Shown one piece after another: positions 1-5,358 of a DNA stretch of 6,257 bases. The notes under the pieces are model-generated. The model was given only the letters and a program-made list of their open reading frames with translations. It searched no databases and was not told the DNA's origin. A program made the position numbers and the translations under genes. Positions within the stretch are counted from its first letter, which is position 1, and every line of letters begins with the position of its first letter. This DNA is from Bacteroidales bacterium UBA1253 (GTDB lineage Bacteria; Bacteroidota; Bacteroidia; Bacteroidales; Paludibacteraceae): positions 47,563 to 53,819 of the forward strand of contig DBVX01000067.1 in NCBI GenBank assembly GCA_002308815.1. The letters run 5' to 3'.

Positions 1-284
1 TTGACGGTCTTGATGCCTCCCACGCCGCCGTAGTCCTTCACCTGCACGCCGGAGAAGTAACGCAGCGCGTCCGCCACATTCTGCACGCTCAGCTGCCGCA
101 GCCGTTCGCCCGCCAGCCGCTGCACGGGCATCACGTTGTCCGTCCGGCGGCGGGCTGTCACCTCCACCTCATCAATGGTCAGTTGCTTCGTTATAGAATC
201 AACCGACAAAGAATCTGTCGGAAGGGCTTGCAATAAGCCTTCCGACAGAACACATATCAATCCTATCAGGATTGTCCTTTTCAC
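1..284 (-). CDS. BtuB-like TonB-dependent outer-membrane receptor, N-terminal part (runs off left edge)
   Basis: I translated this partial gene by hand from a GTG start at 284; 94 residues are visible. Residues 1-20 form a signal peptide (KR, then a hydrophobic stretch ending in LLQA). Residues 35-94 are the start of a TonB plug domain: LTIDEVEVTARRR followed by NVADALRYFSGVQVKDYGGVGG. That wording is typical of the BtuB/Cir-type plug in Bacteroidales and lacks the extra N-terminal domain of SusC proteins. The family forms an outer-membrane barrel that imports a ligand using TonB energy. The cobalamin riboswitch upstream argues that the ligand is vitamin B12 or another cobamide; that is inference from context. 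The GTG start is well supported because the preceding gene's TAA lies in the same frame with a single codon between, so no earlier start exists. The barrel lies outside the window, so I give no symbol. Confidence 0.88.
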   Translation of the reverse strand, partial: MKRTILIGLICVLSEGLLQALPTDSLSVDSITKQLTIDEVEVTARRRTDNVMPVQRLAGERLRQLSVQNVADALRYFSGVQVKDYGGVGGIKTV

Positions 285-287
285 GGC

Positions 288-1142
288 TTAGTGCTTGCGT
301 CCCTGCAGGTCGTACATCACGCCGTCACGGACAATCATCAGCTGGTTGTTCAGCAGCACTTTCTTTGCATTTGTTGTACGGATGTCAGTCTCGTCAAGAG
401 CAGTAGCGGAGGGGATGACACCCGTTTCGGGAGCGGTGTAGTTCTCCGGTTTGGCGGCACCGAAATTGTCAAGGCAGACATAAGTCGGAGTGTTGCTACC
501 ATAAGAAGACTGGTCGGTGGAGTACATCGCGAACATCACCTCGTCAATCTCGCCCAACAAGCTCAAATCCACGTAGGTCCAGTCGGCGATGTACCTGCCT
601 TTAACTGCCAAATTCACAGTGACGGTATCCACTATCTGGCCGTCTTTCTTACCTATGGCGTAGAGCAGCAGTTTGTCGTTATAGGTGAAAGCGCGCGCGG
701 GGGACTGGTTCCCTTCCACAAAGGCTGCCACCGTGTAGGCGTTGTTGTTCACAAAGAATCCTGCAACGGTCTGCGCGCTGAATGTGATACTGTTGTTGCC
801 GTACCAGTCGGCATACCATACAGCGAAGTTGCTGCCTTCGTATGCGCCACCGCTCGTGCTGCGGTACGGCTCCATATAACCTGTCGAGGTGCTGGCGGTC
901 TCATCGCTAACCACAAACGAGTAGTAATAGGCACTATATTCGGAAACATCCTTGTAGGTGGTGAAAGTGTAGTCACCGCTCTGCCACTGGTTGACACCCG
1001 CCCCCCAGATTTTCTGAATACCTGCAAACACGTCCTCAAACGTAGCCACATTGGATTCTGTCGGAGCATCCGACCGCTGAGTTGCAGACACTTGCAGACT
1101 CATCATAAGCGCGCAAACTGAAAAAAGAAAGATTTTCTTCAT
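288..1142 (-). CDS. DUF4465-type exported protein, first gene of the B12-riboswitch operon
   Basis: The protein is 284 aa. Residues 1-20 are a signal peptide (KK, hydrophobic core, VSA cleavage site) without a lipobox cysteine, so export by signal peptidase I is likely. Residues about 34-228 resemble the DUF4465 family of Bacteroidetes: TFEDV near the start, a Tyr/Trp/Asn-rich middle, WTYVDLSLLGEIDEVMF at 188-204 and TPTYVCLDNF at 218-227. This looks like a beta-rich, possibly ligand-binding surface domain. Residues 258-284 (KKVLLNNQLMIVRDGVMYDLQGRKH) resemble the C-terminal tail seen on many exported Bacteroidales proteins, here ending abruptly after DLQGRK. The gene sits about 290 nt downstream of the predicted transcript start, behind the riboswitch, and one codon ahead of the receptor gene. 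Context suggests a cobamide-uptake accessory protein. BtuG and BtuH are known B12 binders in Bacteroides; I cannot tell from sequence whether this is related to BtuH. Confidence 0.85.
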   Translation of the reverse strand: MKKIFLFSVCALMMSLQVSATQRSDAPTESNVATFEDVFAGIQKIWGAGVNQWQSGDYTFTTYKDVSEYSAYYYSFVVSDETASTSTGYMEPYRSTSGGAYEGSNFAVWYADWYGNNSITFSAQTVAGFFVNNNAYTVAAFVEGNQSPARAFTYNDKLLLYAIGKKDGQIVDTVTVNLAVKGRYIADWTYVDLSLLGEIDEVMFAMYSTDQSSYGSNTPTYVCLDNFGAAKPENYTAPETGVIPSATALDETDIRTTNAKKVLLNNQLMIVRDGVMYDLQGRKH

Positions 1143-1192
1143 CGTGAAATGGTTTTAAGTTAATAAAGTGTGTTTTTTGTTGTATGTGCGGG

Positions 1193-1244
1193 AAAAAAAC
1201 GAACCGCGTACCGCTTTCCCTTTCCGGGAGGAAAGACGGTTTCG
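1193..1244 (-). terminator. Hairpin plus U-run after the riboswitch (candidate terminator switch)
   Basis: Read on the minus strand, a hairpin starts CGAAACCG, contains the stem CTTTCC-TCCC-GGAAAG (plus positions 1220-1235), closes with CGGTTCG, and is followed at once by seven U residues (1193-1199). An alternative register pairs CCG/CTTTCC with the second GGAAAG/CGG at 1211-1219. It lies between the aptamer and the DUF4465 gene, about 50 nt before the start codon. This is the layout of an intrinsic terminator used as an expression platform: B12 bound, transcription ends. The competing antiterminator fold was not worked out, and control at translation is also possible. Confidence 0.6.
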
Positions 1245-1250
1245 TATTAC

Positions 1251-1430
1251 GCCAATGGCAGGTTTTCTGGCTCGTTCCGTGATTTCGTGTCTTCTCAACT
1301 GTGTCGCTTCAGTTAATGACTGATAGATATGGAAATCACTCTGTTAAGGAACTCACAGCAGCCGGTCTGCACAGGATTCGCACCTGTTTCCCTTTTCCTG
1401 ACAGGTTGGAACAGTCTGTCAGGCACCATT
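1251..1430 (-). promoter_or_regulatory. Cobalamin (adenosylcobalamin-type) riboswitch aptamer
   Basis: On the minus strand the leader carries the hallmark blocks of the cobalamin riboswitch in the right order. These are GGTGCCTG near the 5' end (1420-1427), GGGAAACAGGTGCGAATCC (about 1374-1392), the CCGGCTGCTGTGAG core (about 1352-1364), and the B12 box GAGCCAGAAAACCTGCC (1257-1273). Closing pairs are visible: AATGG at 1426-1430 with CCATT at 1254-1258. A peripheral helix has perfect 8-bp arms at 1279-1286 and 1332-1339. The family binds cobalamin and normally shuts off B12 uptake or synthesis genes when the vitamin is plentiful. It precedes the DUF4465 and receptor genes with nothing in between but the terminator-like hairpin, so it should repress both. 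The exact 5' and 3' ends are approximate. Confidence 0.95.
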
Positions 1431-1441
1431 TGCGCCGCAAA
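1429..1441. repeat. Perfect palindrome at the predicted transcription start
   Basis: TTTGCG-C-CGCAAA is a perfect 6+1+6 inverted repeat that overlaps the TTTG of the -7 box and the predicted first transcribed bases. Eleven of its bases (TGCGCCGCAAA, 1431-1441) recur at 5191-5201 in the murF-alr promoter at the same place relative to the -7 box. It may therefore be a common promoter-start motif of this lineage; an operator is the alternative. Confidence 0.55.
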
Positions 1442-1465
1442 TGTACACAAAAATACATATCCAAA
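1438..1465 (-). promoter_or_regulatory. Bacteroidetes-type promoter for the riboswitch operon
   Basis: The minus strand has TACATTTG at 1438-1445, an exact fit to the -7 consensus TAnnTTTG of the Bacteroidetes primary sigma factor. A TTTG at 1462-1465 could be the -33 element, but the gap is 16 bp where about 19-21 is usual. Transcription would begin near 1431-1433, just before the first base of the aptamer, which supports the call. Confidence 0.6.
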
Positions 1466-1488
1466 AACATAAAAATGTTTTTTGGATA
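1458..1488. repeat. AT-rich inverted repeat upstream of the B12 operon promoter
   Basis: Arms at 1458-1470 (TATCCAAAAACAT) and 1475-1488 pair over 13 bp with a single extra T, around a four-A loop. The repeat overlaps the proposed -33 region of the riboswitch promoter and lies at the end of the upstream minus-strand unit. It could act as a terminator for that unit or as a protein-binding site. It has no GC-rich stem, so its strength as a terminator is doubtful. Confidence 0.5.
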
Positions 1489-1492
1489 AAAA

Positions 1493-1602
1493 TTTTCAGT
1501 CATCCATCAGTCGGCTGTCCGCAGCGCATGATCCAACCCGTTGGTGGACACGAGGACGGGTCTCTGCCTGCTCAACAGCATTGCGGAGGACATCGTCAGG
1601 GG
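1493..1602 (-). pseudogene. Decayed 3' fragment of an ABC-transporter ATPase gene
   Basis: Positions 1510-1560 match 2705-2755, inside the intact ABC ATPase gene, at 44 of 51 bases in the same orientation. Read on the minus strand the fragment gives VLVSTNGLDHALRTAD and then a stop, against VLVSTHELDLALRTAD in the intact protein. The H-loop histidine has become asparagine, and the reading frame upstream appears shifted by an extra C in a CCC run. With that corrected, DVLRNAVEQAETVLVST resembles the helix before the H-loop. Positions 1493-1512 also resemble 2571-2589, the last codons of the intact gene, suggesting an internal deletion; that part is weaker. No start, Walker motifs or signature remain, so it cannot be functional. 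It is either a remnant of a local duplication or of another transporter formerly tied to the B12 operon. Confidence 0.72.
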
Positions 1603-2511
1603 TTACCGGTCAGAAACCAACCGAACCGAGAATCCGTGGTAGCGGTCATCGTAACTTGTCGGGGAGAGGTTGTACGAATAGAAACGCAGGTAACAGGCAT
1701 AGTGGATACTTTCGGCTGTAGAGAACCAATAATAGCCACGCGCACCCGCATCGTAAACAGAAGTTCCATTGCGAAAGCCCGCAGCGGGGAGAAACACAGC
1801 ACCGTTAGCCTCCATCTTTTTCCACCGGGCGGCAGAGTAGATGTTGGTACGTGCCACTAAACTCCAGTCATACCAGATTCTCGTACACGTCATACCCGCT
1901 TTGAAGGAGCAACCTTCGGGCAGAATCCATTTATCGGGTAAAATGACCACACCCGCTATTCCGTTCACTTTGGCGGCACCGTACTTTTTGCGCGCACCGG
2001 CACGTGTGTTGATAAGATACACCCACTCATCCTTAGTCAGGACACGCCATATACCGGATTTGTTGCCGCCATTGCTGATGGGATTAGTACCCCAATCAAC
2101 AAACATTGAATAACCGCTGTCATTCATCCCCGATCTGGTGGGGGCATCCCCTGTTCCCCAGCCGAACAAATCTATCCAGCCGTTATAAATGCTATCAATC
2201 TTGATATTACTACAATCCGCCAATGTCCCGCCTGCTATATTGTTAAGCTCATAGTCGGCAAGACTGTACCCCATTCCAATCAAATCCCACTGATGCTCGG
2301 CAAAACGCCATGTGTTGGTGGCGGCATGGTATTGCAGGTTGCCCTGCGAAAAAAACACTTTGCACGAATCACTTACAGAGAAAACCCCTTTGAGTCTCCC
2401 CTCTTCCAAAGACATCGGGGAATCTGAATGTGGCTGCACCCCGTTGTAATTCTTGTAACCGGCAAAGCATACAGCGGCTGCCGACACAAGGAAAAGCATA
2501 AATCTCTTCAT
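1603..2511 (-). CDS. FISUMP-like exported protein of unknown function
   Basis: The protein is 302 aa. Residues 1-17 look like a signal peptide (MKR, hydrophobic core, cleavage near CFA-G). The cysteine at 15 is not in a good lipobox, so a lipoprotein is unlikely. The remainder resembles an abundant Bacteroidales family related to the Fibrobacter succinogenes major paralogous domain: SVSDSCKVFFSQGNLQY (45-61), GWIDLFGWGTG (111-121), LTKDEW (159-163 region), LPAAGFRNG (241-249), GYYWFSTA (259-266) and GFSVRLV (293-299). These proteins are secreted or on the cell surface; no biochemical role is established that I can cite. The gene starts 43 bp after the ABC ATPase stop, with no clear promoter of its own, so it is probably co-transcribed. 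It looks less GC-rich than the ATPase gene, and it lies between the intact ATPase gene and its decayed fragment, hinting at arrival by recombination. Confidence 0.8.
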   Translation of the reverse strand: MKRFMLFLVSAAAVCFAGYKNYNGVQPHSDSPMSLEEGRLKGVFSVSDSCKVFFSQGNLQYHAATNTWRFAEHQWDLIGMGYSLADYELNNIAGGTLADCSNIKIDSIYNGWIDLFGWGTGDAPTRSGMNDSGYSMFVDWGTNPISNGGNKSGIWRVLTKDEWVYLINTRAGARKKYGAAKVNGIAGVVILPDKWILPEGCSFKAGMTCTRIWYDWSLVARTNIYSAARWKKMEANGAVFLPAAGFRNGTSVYDAGARGYYWFSTAESIHYACYLRFYSYNLSPTSYDDRYHGFSVRLVSDR

Positions 2512-2554
2512 ATAAAATTGTCAATTAATCCGATGTTTTTCAGATCCTTTGCTG

Positions 2555-3349
2555 TCATCGTCCATATCTGTTATCAGCATCCATCGGTTGGATGGCGGAA
2601 AAGACATCCATCCCGAAGGCGGCAGTGAATGCGTTGTCATTGACAAGATTCCGCACACTATCCAGCCGGGGAGGGACTCCCTGTTTGGAGAGGAGCAGCA
2701 CGCGGTCGGCCGTCCGCAGCGCAAGATCCAGCTCGTGGGTGGACACAAGGACGGTCTTCTTCCGGTCGTGCGCCAGTTCGCGCAGCAGGCGGAACGTGAG
2801 GATGCGGGAGGGCAGATCAAGATGCGCTGTCGGCTCGTCCAGAAGGATGACCGGTGTCTGCTGCGCGATGGCCTTGGCTATCAGCACCCGCTGTTTCTCG
2901 CCGTCACTGAGCGCATTGAACATACGATCCATCGAGAGGCTGTCATCTGTCCCGTCACCGCAGACCATCCGCAAAGCCTCCGAGATGATTTGTTCGTCCC
3001 TGTCGGTGAGTCCCCCTAGAAAGGAGGTGTAGGGATAGCGCCCCATTGCAATCACATCATGCACGCTGGTGTTCTCCACGGAGTTGTTCTCCGTCAGGAC
3101 AAGCGCGATCCGTTGTGCCAGTTCGTTGGGAGTCAGTGAGAACAAGTTGCAGCCGCCCGCTATGGGAGGCTGTAGTCCCGCTAATGTTCGCAGCAGCGTG
3201 GACTTGCCGCTGCCGTTTGGACCGAGCAGTGCCACTGTCTCGCCTTCATAGAAGGTGAGGTTCAGACCGCTCTGCACCGCCCGCACCGAACCGGCATCGC
3301 TGCGGTAACCGACGGACAGGTTATCGGTATATATACTGACGCTGGACAC
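2555..3349 (-). CDS. ABC-transporter ATPase, FecE/FhuC/BtuD type (iron chelate, heme or B12 import)
   Basis: The protein is 264 aa, normal for this family. It energises import by an inner-membrane permease. Walker A is GPNGSGKST (43-51), the signature is LSDGE (147-151, in place of LSGGQ), Walker B is VILLDE (167-172), and the H-loop histidine is H205 in VLVSTHELDLA. MGRYPY (102-107) matches the GRYP motif of the FhuC/BtuD group. At the usual Q-loop glutamine the sequence reads VLTEN, which I align as Thr; this may be normal for Bacteroidetes members. The GTG at 3349 is the start because a stop lies six codons upstream, only a rare CTG intervenes, and no Met precedes residue 102. It overlaps the end of murF-alr by 29 bp in another frame, implying translational coupling. 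The permease and binding protein are absent here. Substrate is unknown; cobalamin is possible given the neighbouring B12 operon. Confidence 0.9.
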   Translation of the reverse strand: MSSVSIYTDNLSVGYRSDAGSVRAVQSGLNLTFYEGETVALLGPNGSGKSTLLRTLAGLQPPIAGGCNLFSLTPNELAQRIALVLTENNSVENTSVHDVIAMGRYPYTSFLGGLTDRDEQIISEALRMVCGDGTDDSLSMDRMFNALSDGEKQRVLIAKAIAQQTPVILLDEPTAHLDLPSRILTFRLLRELAHDRKKTVLVSTHELDLALRTADRVLLLSKQGVPPRLDSVRNLVNDNAFTAAFGMDVFSAIQPMDADNRYGR

Positions 3350-5168
3350 GGCGGGATACAGAAGTTAGAATTTCGTAAGGTATAGTGCCCAATCGGGCGG
3401 CGAAGTCCTGCAACGGCACGTCTTCGCCGAATACGGTGGCATAATCGCCCTCGTGTGCATCCGTATCGGTCACATCAATCATAGTCTGATCCATACACAC
3501 ATTGCCCACCACGGGACAACGTCTGCCACGAACCGTCACAAAACCGTTATAGTTGGACAGCCGCCGGTCAAAACCATCCGCATAGCCGATAGGAATAACC
3601 GCGATGCGGCGGTCGGAAGTCAGTTGGGTGCGTCTGCCATACCCCACTGTCTCACCTTCACGGACGGTTTTTATGGACAAAATAGTTGTTTTCAGCGTGC
3701 AAACGTTACGCAGATGCAGATGACCGACTGTCGTACCCGGTGCTTCCGACACGGATAAACCATACAGACCTATTCCTAAACGCACCATATCCATCTGACT
3801 GTCTGTGAAACGCTCTATGCCTGCCGAATTGAGAATATGCTTGATAACGGGATATCCAATGCCTAACTCCAACGTGGAGGCGGCGTTCTGAAAATATGAG
3901 ATCTGCTGTCTTGTGAAGCGATCCCACTGCGGCTCGTCAGCGGCTGCGAGATGAGAGAAAACACTCTGAACACGAACCACTTTCTGCTGACGCAGTATAT
4001 CTATGAGCCGGGGCAAGTCTTCTTGGTAGAAGCCCAACCGGTGCATACCCGAATCAATCTTGATATGAACAGGATAATGCTCCAATCCCTGCCGGGATGC
4101 AGCATCCATCACCGTCTGCAGGCAAGCGAATGAATAGATATTCGGCTCCAGGTTGTTGGAAAAAATCCTGTTGATGGCAGCCTCTTCGGGGTTCATAACG
4201 ATGATTGGCAGGGTAATGCCGGCACGGCGGAGTTCTTCGCCTTCGTCGGCAACAGCCACGGCAAGATAGTCCACCATACCGCTCTGCTGCAATGCCCGGC
4301 TGACCTCCACACTGCCCGTACCGTATGCAAAAGCCTTTACCATAGCCGTCAGTTTGGTAGTCGGTGCCAACAGACTTCTGTACGCTGCCACGTTGTCTAT
4401 CAACGCGTTCATATCCACCTGCATTACTGTCTCGTGAGTCTGGCGCAGGATGCGGTCAGTTATGGTCTGCTCATCGTAGCCTAACTGTCGCATCACGGCG
4501 GCGCATGTGCGCACGTTCTGATGGGTGGGATCCTCTATGACCACGGGACATCTGTCGAACAGGCGCATCTTCTCCTGCCTCTTCTGTTCCAGCGATGAGA
4601 ACTCCGCGTCCCGTTCCTCGCCTATGCAGGTGATGACTCCGATGGTCGGACGGATAATGGGCTCGAGACGCTCCATCTCGCCCGGACGGGAGATGCCCGC
4701 CTCAAAGATAGCGAGACGGGGCTTGTCCGTTTCCTCCTGCGGGTTGTCTTCGCCCAGCAGCCAGACAGAGAGGGGTACGCCGATCTGCGAATTATAACTG
4801 CGGGGGGAGCGGATGATATGGTAGTCCTCCCGCAGCAGTTCATAGAGCCATTCCTTGACCACGGTCTTGCCGTGGCTGCCCGTAATGCCGATTACCTTGC
4901 CCGTGAAGAGCGAACGCTTGTAGGCGGCAAGTGCCTGCAAGGCCTCCAATGCATTCTCACGCACAAACGCGCGCACGCCACGCTGGCGCAGTTCGGGAAT
5001 ATAATTCGCACCGTCGTCCTTTTCGGTACGCAACGCAAAGAAAAGGGTCTGCGCCGGATGGTTCCCCAATTGACGCGAATCGGTCAGCAGATAATGAATA
5101 TCCAGCCCCGCATCCCCTTCAACGGGTGCGATTTTCTGAAGCACTTGACGTATAATCTCAATTTTCAT
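3321..5168 (-). CDS. MurF-alanine racemase fusion with a shortened MurF half; racemase half intact
   Basis: The protein is 615 aa. Residues about 243-615 are a complete PLP-dependent alanine racemase, converting L-Ala to D-Ala for peptidoglycan. It has the PLP lysine K278 in MVKAFAYG, K370 and R377 in HIKIDSGMHRLGF, R463 in RLGIGLYG, the catalytic tyrosine Y529 in GYADG, and CMDQ (558-561). Residues 1-242 are from MurF, the ligase that adds D-Ala-D-Ala to the UDP-MurNAc-tripeptide: the P-loop GITGSHGKT (94-102), RSPRSYNSQIGVPLSVW (120-136), and EAGISRPGEME (156-166). The Bacteroidetes fusion is usually about 800 or more aa. Here part of the ATP-binding domain and the whole C-terminal ligase domain appear missing, with residues 212-242 bridging into the racemase. 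GEERDAEF (183-190) replaces the expected GxAHxExF, losing a metal-binding histidine. Ligase activity is therefore doubtful; the racemase should work. The ATG at 5168 lies about 25 nt from a good promoter. Confidence 0.9.
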   Translation of the reverse strand: MKIEIIRQVLQKIAPVEGDAGLDIHYLLTDSRQLGNHPAQTLFFALRTEKDDGANYIPELRQRGVRAFVRENALEALQALAAYKRSLFTGKVIGITGSHGKTVVKEWLYELLREDYHIIRSPRSYNSQIGVPLSVWLLGEDNPQEETDKPRLAIFEAGISRPGEMERLEPIIRPTIGVITCIGEERDAEFSSLEQKRQEKMRLFDRCPVVIEDPTHQNVRTCAAVMRQLGYDEQTITDRILRQTHETVMQVDMNALIDNVAAYRSLLAPTTKLTAMVKAFAYGTGSVEVSRALQQSGMVDYLAVAVADEGEELRRAGITLPIIVMNPEEAAINRIFSNNLEPNIYSFACLQTVMDAASRQGLEHYPVHIKIDSGMHRLGFYQEDLPRLIDILRQQKVVRVQSVFSHLAAADEPQWDRFTRQQISYFQNAASTLELGIGYPVIKHILNSAGIERFTDSQMDMVRLGIGLYGLSVSEAPGTTVGHLHLRNVCTLKTTILSIKTVREGETVGYGRRTQLTSDRRIAVIPIGYADGFDRRLSNYNGFVTVRGRRCPVVGNVCMDQTMIDVTDTDAHEGDYATVFGEDVPLQDFAARLGTIPYEILTSVSRRVQRQYIYR

Positions 5169-5197
5169 GGCAGCATACGTTGGACGATAATGCGCCG

Positions 5198-5229
5198 CAA
5201 AGGTAAGGTGATTTGTTCAAACAAGCAAA
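5198..5229 (-). promoter_or_regulatory. Bacteroidetes-type promoter for murF-alr
   Basis: On the minus strand TACCTTTG (5198-5205) fits TAnnTTTG exactly, and TTTG at 5226-5229 lies 20 bp upstream, the preferred spacing. The bases after the -7 box read CGGCGCAT, nearly as in the B12 operon promoter. Transcription would start near 5191-5194, giving a leader of about 25 nt before the ATG at 5168. Confidence 0.75.
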
Positions 5230-5253
5230 AAGTGCAAAAAAAGCGCGTATCCG

Positions 5254-5285
5254 CTTGCAAGGATATATGGGAAACGTTATTTTTG
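5254..5285 (+). promoter_or_regulatory. Bacteroidetes-type promoter for recQ
   Basis: On the plus strand TATTTTTG (5278-5285) fits TAnnTTTG, and CTTG at 5254-5257 (one mismatch to TTTG) lies 20 bp upstream. Transcription would start near 5290, leaving a leader of about 65-70 nt before the ATG at 5359. The leader holds a weak CTGCC/GGCAG hairpin at about 5291-5309. It is divergent from the murF-alr promoter. Confidence 0.6.
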
Positions 5286-5358
5286 CCGCGCCTGCCGTTA
5301 ATCAGGGCAGCGAAATAGCAAGCATATCATTAACATATAACACTTTGTAAAATCAGGG

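Noticed and set aside
291..1121. Long plus-strand open frame (276 codons) opposite the DUF4465 gene
   Set aside because: It is antisense to a gene with a signal peptide, family motifs and a riboswitch; its translation is His/Val/Arg-rich with no recognisable domain.
1301..1489. Small plus-strand open frame across the riboswitch
   Set aside because: It lies antisense to a clear cobalamin aptamer and its promoter and has no coding character.
1603..2511. FISUMP-like protein as a lipoprotein
   Set aside because: The only early cysteine (residue 15, AAAVC) has Val at -1 and lacks a proper lipobox.
2549..3032. Plus-strand open frames opposite the ABC ATPase gene
   Set aside because: They are shadows of a GC-rich coding gene with all ATPase motifs on the minus strand; no promoter or domain supports them.
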